Shown piece by piece: positions 1 through 8,072 of a stretch of DNA of 64,000 nt (its first letter is position 1; each line of letters starts with the position of its first letter). The notes below the pieces were generated by a model, which was not told the DNA's origin, searched no databases, and saw nothing but the letters and a program-made list of their open reading frames with translations. The position numbers and the translations under genes were made by a program. Location: positions 808,323-872,322 of the forward strand of contig NZ_CP104202.1 of assembly GCF_025244685.1 (NCBI RefSeq), in the 5' to 3' direction. This stretch comes from Chlorobaculum sp. MV4-Y. Lineage in GTDB: Bacteria; Bacteroidota; Chlorobiia; Chlorobiales; Chlorobiaceae.

Positions 1-2
1 AT

Positions 3-536
3 GGCCTCGCCGACTTTGCCGACGGCTTTTTCGGCGGGCGCAACCGCGAGGCGTCGCTGCGCATCATGAAAGACCCCAACGTCGGCTCCTTCGGTTCGCT
101 GGCGCTGATTTTCGTGATGCTCTTCAAATTTGTCTGCCTCCTCGAACTGGTTCGGTACCAGGCGTTCGGCACGATGATGGCTGGCGTGCTGCTTGCCCGC
201 ATGGGGCAGGTTCTGCTCGCTTCGTCGCTGCCCTATGCGCGGGCTGAAGGCGGCACGGCGACCGCCTTCGTTGAGGGCGCGGGATGGCAGCATCTTGTTG
301 TTGCGATCGCCTCGGCATTTGTGCTCTTGCTCTATCCGACAGGCTTCGGTTGGCAACGGGCGCTTTTTCTGATTGCGAGCGCCGTCGCCTCGACGCTCGC
401 GCTCGGCCTTCTGAGCCGCCGCAAGATCGGCGGCGTCACCGGCGACGTGCTCGGCGCGTGCAGCGAACTGACCGAGGCGTTCGTCTGGTTCGCCGCCGTG
501 CTCTCGATTCGCTTTCCCGTTTTCGACATGACGTGA
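3..536 (+). CDS. cobS: Adenosylcobinamide-GDP ribazoletransferase (cobalamin synthase), 5'-truncated
   Basis: This membrane enzyme joins alpha-ribazole to adenosylcobinamide-GDP in the last part of cobalamin assembly. The frame is open from the window edge and begins GLADFADGFFGGRNRE, followed by LRIMKDPNVGSFG. This is the Asp-rich, metal-binding signature of CobS. The rest is a series of hydrophobic segments, as expected for an integral membrane protein. About 177 residues are visible of a family length near 250, so the N-terminus lies upstream of the window. An internal ATG at 66 is not the true start, because the signature precedes it. Green sulfur bacteria need corrinoids for bacteriochlorophyll-related methyl chemistry. 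No neighbouring cobalamin gene is visible on this side. Confidence 0.9.
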   Translation, partial: GLADFADGFFGGRNREASLRIMKDPNVGSFGSLALIFVMLFKFVCLLELVRYQAFGTMMAGVLLARMGQVLLASSLPYARAEGGTATAFVEGAGWQHLVVAIASAFVLLLYPTGFGWQRALFLIASAVASTLALGLLSRRKIGGVTGDVLGACSELTEAFVWFAAVLSIRFPVFDMT

Positions 537-642
537 GCGCCGGGCAGTCGCGGCGGCGCTTTTCGCCGGAGCGTTGCTATTCAGCAGGCAGATGGTTATT
601 ATGGGGGCGCATTATTCATTTCAATTCTAAGCAGATATTTCT

Positions 643-1050
643 ATGAGCAGCGATTTGATCGTGACGTTTGGCGGCGGCAAGAAGGTCAATGCCGATTTCA
701 GGGGATTCACCATCAAGACCGACCAGTCGGTGATGGCTGGTGGCGAAGGTTCCGCGCCTGAACCGTTCACCCTTTTCCTCGCCTCGATTGGCACCTGCGC
801 GGGTATTTTCGTTTTATCCTTCTGCCAGAGCCGCGGCATTCCGACCGATGGCATCAGGGTTGTCCAGAGCCACGAGCCGAGACCCGACGGACATGGTATC
901 GGCAAGATCACCATCACCATCGAGCTGCCCCCCGATTTCCCTGAAAAGTACAAGGGTGCGGTGATCAACGCGGCCAATCTCTGCACGGTCAAAAAGCATA
1001 TCATGGAACCTCCGGCCTTCGAGGTCAAGACCGAAACCGTCGGTTCCTGA
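643..1050 (+). CDS. OsmC/Ohr-family protein
   Basis: A 135-residue protein of the OsmC fold, a family that includes thiol-dependent peroxide reductases and proteins of unknown role. The sequence shows the family's first helix with a cysteine (SIGTCAGIFVLSFCQSRG, about residues 48-65) and a second cysteine in AANLCTVKKHI (about residues 113-123). Two cysteines spaced this way form the redox pair in Ohr/OsmC enzymes. Peroxidase activity on organic hydroperoxides is therefore possible, but the extra Cys in the first motif is less usual. It starts with ATG after a 106-bp gap and probably has its own transcript. No regulator of the OhrR type is adjacent. Confidence 0.8.
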   Translation: MSSDLIVTFGGGKKVNADFRGFTIKTDQSVMAGGEGSAPEPFTLFLASIGTCAGIFVLSFCQSRGIPTDGIRVVQSHEPRPDGHGIGKITITIELPPDFPEKYKGAVINAANLCTVKKHIMEPPAFEVKTETVGS

Positions 1051-1147
1051 TCGTTTTGCCGTTTATCGATCATTGATTTTTTTCCGTTGGAACCAGCTTC
1101 TGGTTTATCTGCCGGGAGCGGATTCCCGTTTCAAATGACACTCCGCT

Positions 1148-1609
1148 ATGAAAAACTCTCGCGCTGGCAGACCGCTTCAGAGCCGCTCTGTCGAAGAGAT
1201 TCCCGGCGTCACCTGCTTTCTGCCCGAAGGCGTTCCTCCATCGCGGCTCCAGAACGTCGTGCTTTCGGTCGATGAGGTCGAGGCGTTGCGGCTTGCCGAT
1301 CTCGAAGGGATGTACCATGCCGCCGCCGCTGACAAGATGAAGGTCTCGCGCCAGACCTTTGGCCGCATTATCAAGTCGGCTCGCAAGAAGGTGGCCGATG
1401 CGCTGGTCGGAGGCAAGACCATCTGCATCGAGGGGGGAAAGATCACCGGCAGCTGCTTGACCGGCGAGTCGGAGGAGCCTGCCGTCTGCATCTGCCTGCA
1501 TTGCGGCTACGAACAGCCGCACGTGCCAGGCGTGCCCTGCCGGACGGCGAACTGCCCGCATTGCGGCAAGATGCTGATTCGCAAGGGGAGGCACAGCAGT
1601 GTCGATTGA
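1148..1609 (+). CDS. DUF134-family HTH protein with C-terminal zinc-ribbon-like tail
   Basis: This 153-residue protein carries a DUF134 (PF02001) sigma-70-region-4-like helix-turn-helix domain. The recognisable core is LSVDEVEALRLADLEG followed by a helix-turn-helix at roughly residues 55-85 (MKVSRQTFGRIIKSARKKVADAL). The last 45 residues hold five cysteines and three histidines (CICLHCGYE, CRTANCPHCGK), which suggests a metal-binding ribbon. The family is inferred to bind DNA. Its targets are not known in general. The stop overlaps the downstream GTG start of the alcohol dehydrogenase by 11 bases, so the two genes are probably co-translated, and the protein may respond to metal or redox state. 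Confidence 0.8.
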   Translation: MKNSRAGRPLQSRSVEEIPGVTCFLPEGVPPSRLQNVVLSVDEVEALRLADLEGMYHAAAADKMKVSRQTFGRIIKSARKKVADALVGGKTICIEGGKITGSCLTGESEEPAVCICLHCGYEQPHVPGVPCRTANCPHCGKMLIRKGRHSSVD

Positions 1610-2789
1610 AAGGTCAATGGATTTTTCAGTTCTGCCGACGCCGCGTATCCATTTCGGTGTGGGCACGCTCTCGAAACTTCCGGCTCTCGCCGCCGCGTAT
1701 GGGCGGAACCTGCTGCTTGTTACGGGCCGCCAGACGTTGCGGCGCTCAGTTGCGGCGTTGGGACTTCTCGATGAACTCAGCCGCGTCGGCTTGGAGATTG
1801 CCTGTCTCGAGGTCGAGCGCGAGCCGTCGCCGGAGCTGATCGACGAGGCGGTGTCGCTTGGTCGCGACAAGCCGTTCGACGTCGTTGTGGCCATCGGCGG
1901 TGGCAGCGCCGTGGATGCCGGAAAGGCGATCTCGGCGATGCTGCTTCAGCGCGAGCAGGTCGAGCGTTTCATCGAGGGACAGCCCGGTTTCACGCCCCAC
2001 GACGGGCGCAAGGTTCCCTTTATCGCTGTGCCGACCACCTCCGGTACGGGCACCGAGGCGACGAGCAACGCCGTCATCAGCCGCGTTGGGCCGGGTGGCT
2101 ACAAGCGCTCGCTGCGCCATCCGGCTTTCGTGCCGAATGAGGCCGTCATCGATCCCGCGCTCATGACTTCCGCGCCGCAGGAGCTGACCGCTTCGTCCGG
2201 CATGGACGCTTTTACCCAACTTCTCGAAGCCTACCTCTCGCCCTTCGCCAGCGCCTACACCGACGCCATTTCATGCAGCGGTCTGGAGCGCTTCAGCCGC
2301 TCGTTCGAGCTGGCCTGCGGCAATGGCGCAGGCGATGTAGCCGTCCGCGCCGACATGGCCTACGCGGCGCTGATGTCAGGCATTGCGCTCGCAAATGCGG
2401 GCCTCGGGATTGTGCACGGCTTCGCCTCGTCGGTCGGCGGCCTCTTCGACATTCCGCACGGCACCCTCTGCGCGACGCTGCTCGCCGAAGCGACGCGCGA
2501 GAACATCCGCCGGCTCCGCGCCTCGGAAGGCGGCGAACCGGGCTTGCGGAAGTTCGCCACAGCCAGCAGCATCCTGAACGGCGCCACGACCGGCAATATC
2601 ACGGACGACTGTGACCGCCTTGTCGAGCTGCTCGAAGAGTGGCAAAAGCGTTTTGCTTTTCCGCGTCTCGGCGAGTTCGGCGTGAGCGAGAGCGATTTCG
2701 CGGAGATTATTGCTGCCACCCGAAGCAAGAGTAACGCTGCGCCGCTCGATGCAGAGTCGATGCGAAGAATTCTCATGGCAAGGGTGTGA
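1599..2789 (+). CDS. Iron-containing alcohol dehydrogenase
   Basis: A 396-residue group III (Fe-dependent) alcohol dehydrogenase that interconverts alcohols and aldehydes with NAD(P). Visible motifs are the nucleotide-binding GGGSAVDAGKAIS (about residues 99-111), the family signature PTTSGTGTEATSNAVIS and the metal-binding HGFASSVGGLFDIPHG with its two His. It starts with GTG at 1599, eight bases after a GGGGAGG ribosome-binding site inside the preceding DUF134 gene. An ATG at 1617 is an alternative. The length is close to the family norm of about 385. The substrate cannot be read from the sequence. The overlap with the putative regulator suggests joint control. Confidence 0.9.
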   Translation: MSIERSMDFSVLPTPRIHFGVGTLSKLPALAAAYGRNLLLVTGRQTLRRSVAALGLLDELSRVGLEIACLEVEREPSPELIDEAVSLGRDKPFDVVVAIGGGSAVDAGKAISAMLLQREQVERFIEGQPGFTPHDGRKVPFIAVPTTSGTGTEATSNAVISRVGPGGYKRSLRHPAFVPNEAVIDPALMTSAPQELTASSGMDAFTQLLEAYLSPFASAYTDAISCSGLERFSRSFELACGNGAGDVAVRADMAYAALMSGIALANAGLGIVHGFASSVGGLFDIPHGTLCATLLAEATRENIRRLRASEGGEPGLRKFATASSILNGATTGNITDDCDRLVELLEEWQKRFAFPRLGEFGVSESDFAEIIAATRSKSNAAPLDAESMRRILMARV

Positions 2790-2814
2790 GTGGTTGATAG
2801 TGTAAGGTAGGGAA

Positions 2815-2844
2815 GGGGAATGAAAATTTTGAGGATCATTCCCC
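2815..2844. other. Hairpin between convergent genes
   Basis: GGGGAATGA and TCATTCCCC form a perfect 9-bp stem with a 12-base loop, between the end of the alcohol dehydrogenase and the end of the convergent methyltransferase. No long T-run follows on either side, so it would be an atypical terminator. It may still end transcription or protect 3' ends. Confidence 0.5.
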
Positions 2845-2898
2845 GCGAATTCCTTGGTGACAAAAAATCGATTTCCGGTTACTCTCAGTTCTTCTGCC

Positions 2899-3795
2899 TC
2901 AGATTTCCCGAGCTTTTCCCGGCTTTTCGGCATATGACACTATGTAGTCCAGCCCACCGTAAACGCTCTCCGCGGAGCGATGGAATGCCGATATCGCCAT
3001 GATTTTTGCCAACAGAGGCAACTTGTTTACAAATGTCCGATCCTTTGACAGATACGCATGAAGGGGCGCATAGACGTCGTCACGTATCGATTTGATGTCG
3101 ATATTGACGAATCCGGCTCTGGAAAGTTTATCGCTGCAGGTCGGGATCAGATAGGCATTTTCCGGCGGTATGTTGAATTTTCCCGCCACCATATTCCATG
3201 AAATCCACTGCTCCAGCCGCTTGAAGGGATTGTCGGATTTTTTTGTTGGAACGATATCGGCCGTCACCAGCCTGCCACCGGGTCGCAACACCCGATACGC
3301 CTCCCTGAAAAAATCTTCACGGGTTCTGTAGTGAAACGCGCTTTCGAGGGAAACGACCAGATCGACGGATTCATTTTCGATGGGCATCTCTGTTGCCGAT
3401 CCTTCCCGTAAATCGATCGACCGCTCAAGCCCAGCGTCAGCAACGCGCCTTCGGGCTTGCACGATCTGGGACTTCGTAATATTCAGCCCGATAATTCTTG
3501 CAGGCTTCAACGTCCTCGCCCAGAGAATATCCTGATCGCCGAAACCGTACCCGCAATCGAGCACCACGTCGCCCGAGCCCATGCCGCCTCGTTGCGCCAC
3601 CAGAAGAGCAAGCGCTTGACTGGCTTCATCGATGGTATTCGCATTCCTCCAGTAGCCGAGATTCAGATACAACGCATGCTCGGTAAGGGAAGTGGCGCCG
3701 ATCAGATCATAGACTTCCGTTGTCTTCAATCCGTGGAACGGGTTGAGAAGCCAATTCAAATAGGCAAAAAAATGACCGCCGGTGTTGCTTGACAT
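2899..3795 (-). CDS. Class I SAM-dependent methyltransferase
   Basis: A 298-residue methyltransferase of the UbiE/tocopherol-methyltransferase type. Motif I is VLDCGYGFGDQDILWA (about residues 77-92), the acidic residue that binds the adenosine ribose falls in ARIIGLNITKSQI, and motif IV-like LVVSLESAFHYRTREDF follows. The N-terminal stretch (FFAYLNWLLNPFHGLKT) is hydrophobic and aromatic and may help bind a lipid or quinone-like substrate. The substrate is not determinable from sequence. Candidates in this lineage are quinone, chlorin or carotenoid-related compounds, but this is inference only. It converges with the alcohol dehydrogenase and lies 52 bp downstream of the PolB-like exonuclease gene on the same strand. 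Confidence 0.8.
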   Translation of the reverse strand: MSSNTGGHFFAYLNWLLNPFHGLKTTEVYDLIGATSLTEHALYLNLGYWRNANTIDEASQALALLVAQRGGMGSGDVVLDCGYGFGDQDILWARTLKPARIIGLNITKSQIVQARRRVADAGLERSIDLREGSATEMPIENESVDLVVSLESAFHYRTREDFFREAYRVLRPGGRLVTADIVPTKKSDNPFKRLEQWISWNMVAGKFNIPPENAYLIPTCSDKLSRAGFVNIDIKSIRDDVYAPLHAYLSKDRTFVNKLPLLAKIMAISAFHRSAESVYGGLDYIVSYAEKPGKAREI

Positions 3796-3847
3796 GGCAA
3801 TGATCGCTTTTCCGTTGTATCAGCAGCAGGCGCATCCTGAACCTTCG

Positions 3848-4675
3848 CTACTGACGAAACGCTTTCCAGGTATCGAGATATCGGCCAAGATGCTCCGCGC
3901 CGCCCTTGATCTCCCTGAGAAGAAGGGCTTCCAGCATTTGCTCCTCGCGCACGAACGCATCCTCCGTCAACCGCCCTGAAAAATAGGCGCTTCTCAGCCA
4001 CACCAGATAGGTGGAGAGGGCGTCGAACTGGTTGTACTCGACGATGCTCCTGAACTCTCCGGTGCGCCAAAGCTCAACTACGTCCGCGCCATTGATGCCC
4101 ATTTTGCCGGGAATTCCGAGTGACGCGGCCAATTCGTTGAGCGATGGGGCCGCTTTGCCGAAGCCACCGAGTTCATTCTTGAGATCGATGTTGAAATCGC
4201 CGGATCGGCTGAAGTAATCGGCTCCCTCCCACGGTTTTTCCGGGCGATGGCAGAAGGTTGGCGCCGTTACCCGGTTTGCCAGTGCTCTTTGGAACAGGAT
4301 TGGCAGATCAGCATTCGACGAGTTGAACCCTACAAGCTGCGCTTCCAGATTCCCGACGGCTTCCAGAAACTTCCGGATGATCGTCCCTTCCGGTTGCTCG
4401 CCGTCATGCAGGCCGGGGAGCGAAATCAGGTCGAGTTTTACGTCACTTCGCACTCTTTTTCTAACCACCGCCGCAATGGAAACGATCCTGCACATCACCG
4501 TTTTCAGGTACGGACGAGGATCCTCCGGCGTTGCGCCGCCCTCCTGCCACATGACCTCGAGCACCTCATCATCAGAAGCCGTATCCGGAAGCCTGTAAAT
4601 GCGCCTGCCCGAAGCCGGGTCTGGAACCCACTCGACATCGAAAACCACGACGTTATCGGCGATGAATTTATACAT
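3848..4675 (-). CDS. PolB-like 3'-5' exonuclease (DnaQ-like superfamily)
   Basis: A 275-residue predicted 3'-5' exonuclease related to the proofreading domain of family B DNA polymerases (DNA_pol_B_exo2 type). ExoI is VVVFDVEWVP (about residues 9-18) with the metal-binding Asp and Glu. ExoII is LVGFNSSNADLPILF. The last motif is IVEYNQFDALSTYLVWLR with the expected Asp. There is no polymerase domain, so it acts as a stand-alone nuclease. This family is common in proteobacteria and Chlorobi, usually without known partners. Its ATG borders the accessory region at 4.7-9.6 kb, and the gene itself appears intact. Confidence 0.85.
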   Translation of the reverse strand: MYKFIADNVVVFDVEWVPDPASGRRIYRLPDTASDDEVLEVMWQEGGATPEDPRPYLKTVMCRIVSIAAVVRKRVRSDVKLDLISLPGLHDGEQPEGTIIRKFLEAVGNLEAQLVGFNSSNADLPILFQRALANRVTAPTFCHRPEKPWEGADYFSRSGDFNIDLKNELGGFGKAAPSLNELAASLGIPGKMGINGADVVELWRTGEFRSIVEYNQFDALSTYLVWLRSAYFSGRLTEDAFVREEQMLEALLLREIKGGAEHLGRYLDTWKAFRQ

Positions 4676-4898
4676 GGTGACTCTTCAACTACATTTATGA
4701 TTAAGCAATTTCGGAAAATGTCGCGTCGATTGGCGCTGTTCGTTTGTTAAAGAACTTGTTTTTTGGATTATTCATCAAGGGTTGTACCTCAACTTCCACT
4801 TCGAAAATCATCAAGAAATGCCCGGAGGCGGACTCTTAAACAGTTGAACACTCTTGTTTTTATGATCGTTTACCAATATTCCTTGAGCTGCTTCATTA

Positions 4899-5046
4899 AG
4901 GGCATCTCTAAAAAGAGCGATTTGAAATACTTGCTGTCATGTATTCACGGGAACAGGGGCATTTTGCCCTGCAAACCACGAGCACATGGGCATCATTGCA
5001 CCGAAAAACAGCCATTGAGGCACGACCGGGCGTAGTTATCCCCGGA
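4899..5046 (+). repeat. 148-bp left-end remnant of the IS5-family element
   Basis: These 148 bases match the left end of the complete element at 8073-8220 with only two substitutions. They include the terminal repeat AGGGCATCTCTAAAAAG and run into the last codons of the transposase. The copy stops abruptly at the first base of the ISL3-type terminal repeat. A second, nearly identical IS therefore once sat here and was truncated, either by insertion of the ISL3 element and a later deletion or by recombination. The low divergence points to a recent event. Confidence 0.9.
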
Positions 5047-6306
5047 GGGCTCTTCGCAGAATATCGTGGGAAGAAGGGTGTGTATGAGGTAACATAGAGT
5101 AATTTTGAGCGTTACCCAACCACACCTTGATACTCCCAGAGCTTGACGAGCCATTAGCACCAACTTTTAGCTCCTTCCTCAAACTGGAAGGTCGAGAGCG
5201 TTCATGTGTCGATGAGCGGCAAGCGGGTCGAGATCAGACTGGTCTGTACCGGCAAGCAGGTCGCGTGTCCGGTATGCGGTGCATCATGGAAGATGGGCTC
5301 AAAACCGTTCAGGCACCGTGGGCGGTAAGGCATTGCCGTTTCACGCTGCAGTTCGAACGCTTTGCGATCGAGCTGCTCTTGCACTGCGCGAACATCAAGG
5401 CGGCGGCCAGCATGTTGCGTCTGAACTGGCACGCCGTCAATCACATCATGCAGCGAGCCGTTGAGCGAGGCCTGAGTCGTCGGCAAGCTGATGGCATTGC
5501 GTATCTGGGAATCGATGAAAAAAGCTTCAAGGCTGGCCAGCATTATGTGACAACGCTGAACGATCTGGATCAAGGTCGAGTGCTTGAAGTTGTCGAACAC
5601 CGCACGACCGAAGCAACCAAAGCGCTGCTTGAAACGCTGAGCCAACAGCAGCGGGAACAAGCCAAGGCGGTCTCGGTCGATCTGTGGCAACCCTTTGCCA
5701 ACGCGGTGAACCAACTCTTGCCAAACGCCGATCTGGTGCATGATCGCTTTCATATCAGCCAGTCTCTCAATGACGCCGTCGATGCGGTGCGCCGCAAGGA
5801 GTCTGGCGAACTCCGCAAAACTGGAGACAAGCGGCTGGTCGGCTCGAAATACGTTTGGCTGCGCAATCCGGAGAAGCTGCACACCCGGCAACAGCTCGAG
5901 TTGAACACCCTGATGAACGGTGAGTTCAAAACCGGGGACAGGCGTGGGCGTTAAAAAACAGGTTCCGGGTTTTTTGGCAGCTTGGCTGCGCCGATGCCGG
6001 AAGCTTCTTTTTCGAGTACTGGTCAAAACGGGTCGATGCGGTTGGTTTGAGCCCGTTGATCAAAGTCAAAGAGCAGCTCCTGCGGCATTTCGACAAGGTG
6101 CTGACCTGGTTCAAGCACGCCATTACCAACGCGGTTTCCGAAGGCTTGAACAGCAAGATGCAGATCATCAAGGCCTCAGCAAGAGGGTTCCACCGTTTCG
6201 AGAGTTATCGCAACCGGATTTTGTTTTACTGCGGCAAACTCAACAGGGCTATCGAATCATGACGGAACAGCAGAAGCCCTTACCCACGATATTCTGCGAA
6301 GAACCC
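5047..6306 (+). mobile_element. Decayed ISL3-family insertion sequence
   Basis: The element is bounded by inverted repeats: GGGCTCTTCGCAGAATATCG at the left, and the complement of CGATATTCTGCGAAGAACCC at the right, with a single mismatch in the outer 23 bases. It is 1260 bp long and contains a broken ISL3-type transposase. The eight flanking bases on the two sides do not match, so no target duplication remains. The left side abuts the IS5-family remnant directly. Confidence 0.85.
5206..6262 (+). pseudogene. ISL3-family transposase, frameshifted and internally deleted
   Basis: The coding sequence is spread over three frames. Frame one (from about 5206) gives the zinc-ribbon start with CPVCG. 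The main catalytic core reads from about 5300 to 5940 and shows the DDE domain, with YLGIDEKSFKAGQHYV, VSVDLWQPFANAV and LVHDRFHISQSLNDAV. The C-terminal part continues in another frame from 5942 (AWALKNRFRVFWQL) to the stop at 6262 and includes NAVSEGLNSKMQIIKA, which carries the final Glu. The second shift falls in a G-rich stretch near 5936-5942. The part between CPVCG and the core is shorter than in intact relatives. This copy cannot make a functional transposase. Confidence 0.85.
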
Positions 6307-6313
6307 AATTTCT

Positions 6314-6538
6314 TTATACTTGAACGGCATATTTCTCTACCACAGTAGCCAGTTCATTTCTGATAATCCGTTCATCGTTCACCTGCTCAAGATGGTAATC
6401 CATAATCATCTCCACAACATTCTTCAACTCCATCACCGCATCTTTTTCCGAGTAGGCAAACGCAAACAGATTCTGATGGCCTTCCACTCTGGCCAGATAA
6501 CCATCCCCATCCTTTTCAATTATGATATTGGTTTTCAT
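6314..6538 (-). CDS. HicB-like antitoxin, orphan
   Basis: A 74-residue protein with the partial RNase H-like fold of HicB antitoxins. The sequence opens with MKTNIIIEKDGDGYLARV and has the beta-hairpin and helix pattern ending in ELKNVVEMIMDYH. The short C-terminus lacks an obvious helix-turn-helix or ribbon-helix-helix. HicA toxin is normally encoded just upstream, but nothing resembling it is found within the 500 bp on that side. The stop codon lies 8 bp from the ISL3 element end, so the locus may have been rearranged. It could be a solitary protein of the same fold rather than an antitoxin. An AAGG motif precedes the ATG. Confidence 0.65.
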   Translation of the reverse strand: MKTNIIIEKDGDGYLARVEGHQNLFAFAYSEKDAVMELKNVVEMIMDYHLEQVNDERIIRNELATVVEKYAVQV

Positions 6539-6666
6539 AACCTTTTTTACCTTCAGTTTTTAACCGTGCCATGCGCCACACAAACCGCCCCAACTACAGG
6601 ACTTGGAATAAATAGTAGCGCATAATTCAAAAAGAAACAACCAGCACATCAAAAATCCCCCCAATC

Positions 6667-6842
6667 TCACCACGACAACTCTGAAGGCGAAATCTTCTTT
6701 GCATTCCGGCGATCCTCGACAACCTCGCCGCTTCGCAGCGTGATGACGCGGTCGGCCATGCCGGAGATCGAGACGTTGTGTGTGATGACAAGCGTGGTGG
6801 TGCCGAGTTCGCGGTTGACTTTTTCGATTACTTCGAGCCTTC
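6667..6842 (-). pseudogene. Fragment of an ABC transporter ATP-binding protein (LolD/MacB type)
   Basis: Reading the minus strand gives about 58 residues of the C-terminal part of an ABC ATPase, including [20 protein letters not shown], where the His is the switch residue, then [13 protein letters not shown] and a stop. The Walker A, Walker B and signature motifs are missing. The homology ends sharply near 6842, where unrelated sequence begins. This is a scrap left by deletion. It shows that this region once held transporter genes. Confidence 0.7.
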
Positions 6843-6972
6843 ACGGTCACCTCGCCCATCAGCTAACTCTTCGACACCCCGTCAACGGAGAGAACGGCTT
6901 GACTCGCTTGATCCATCATCGGCACAAAGCTTCAGAAATGCTTGACAAAAAACCTTTCCGGCTCAAACTGCC

Positions 6973-7006
6973 ATGCCGGAGAAAACATTCCTGATCGCTC
7001 CGGCAT
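6973..7006. other. Hairpin upstream of the SET-domain gene
   Basis: ATGCCGGAG and CTCCGGCAT form a perfect 9-bp stem around a 16-base loop, 63 bp before the SET gene start. There is no T-run. It could sit in the 5' leader of that gene or be a relic of earlier flanking DNA. Together with the ABC scrap it is the only structure seen between 6539 and 7069. Confidence 0.4.
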
Positions 7007-7069
7007 CCACCCAATGGATTCAGCGGCTAGATTCGTATTTTACGCTTTTTCATCGACAGCCGGAATCGC

Positions 7070-7537
7070 ATGACACTTCTTCTCTTTTTTATAGCGACCA
7101 TTATCTTCGCCGCCGGAGCGGGTGTAGGCGCGGTTGCCGTCAACGCTCTCCGCAAAAAAAAGCCGAGAATCAGCCGTGGTGCGGTTTTCATCGGCCCATC
7201 GACAGTCGCCGGACGTGGAGCCTTCGCGCTCACGGCAATCAGGGAGGGAGACATCATCGAACGCTGCCCGGCGCTCGAAGTAACCGACAAGGACATCGGC
7301 GGTGAACTGCTCAACTACGTTTTTTACGGCAGCGCCGAAGACCGCCGACTTATTGCGATGGGCTACGGCATGATGTTCAACCACTCCTCGACGCCCAACG
7401 TCGCCTACTACCGCGAAGACGGCCCGACCGGTGCGGAACTCATCATCTACGCCCTCCGTGACATCGCCGAAGGCGAGGAAATGTATTACAACTACGGCGA
7501 CGACTGGTGGAAAACAAGAGGCGAAAAGTGCGAGTGA
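7070..7537 (+). CDS. Membrane-anchored SET-domain protein
   Basis: A 155-residue protein with an N-terminal hydrophobic segment (about residues 3-26, LLLFFIATIIFAAGAGVGAV), then a basic stretch, then a SET domain. SET signatures visible are GRGAFALTAIREGDIIE, the pseudoknot-forming GYGMMFNHSSTPNVAYY with the N-H-S core, and the final EGEEMYYNYGDDWW with the catalytic-type Tyr. SET proteins use S-adenosylmethionine to methylate lysine. Bacterial versions are scattered and mostly of unknown target. The membrane anchor is unusual for the family and would place the domain at the cytoplasmic face or outside, depending on topology. The cluster of lysines after the segment favours a cytoplasmic domain. 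The gene is intact although its neighbours on both sides are broken. Confidence 0.8.
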   Translation: MTLLLFFIATIIFAAGAGVGAVAVNALRKKKPRISRGAVFIGPSTVAGRGAFALTAIREGDIIERCPALEVTDKDIGGELLNYVFYGSAEDRRLIAMGYGMMFNHSSTPNVAYYREDGPTGAELIIYALRDIAEGEEMYYNYGDDWWKTRGEKCE

Positions 7538-8072
7538 GTGAATTATGGATGAAAAGGAACAAAGGATGTTCGGCGATGAGCCGTCCTTGGCAGAATGACT
7601 TCATTGCGAGCCGCAAGGCTTTCCACAGAACGGCCCTCCAAATATTGTAGCCTGATTCTGTTCGGCAAGACATACCCGATACCAAAGGAGCAGTAAGCTC
7701 TTCAGAATCTAAACCCGCCTTGGAAATGCTGCACGGATTCAACGGTCTATGTATTCGACTGCGAAAAATATGGACGAGTTGAGCTCAGTATCTGTTATGA
7801 CTTCATGGACATCGAACAAGCATTAATGTATCGCGATCGGATCGAGCATCTGTTCGTACTTGCCTATAACCGTGATCTCAACATGTTTCGGCCTTTAGCG
7901 AACTCTTTGTCGAGAACGATATATTGTAATGTCGTCGTATGCAACACCGGGTATTATGGGGGCTCATTGGCTGTGTCGTCTTTCTATGATGCTTATAGGA
8001 GAACGCTCCATAAATACGGGGGAAGAGGTCTGTTTACCACGGAGGTACTACAACTTCCAGTCCGCGAACTTA

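Noticed and set aside
4763-5035. 90-residue frame
   Set aside because: It runs into the IS5-family remnant, and the part before it shows no family.
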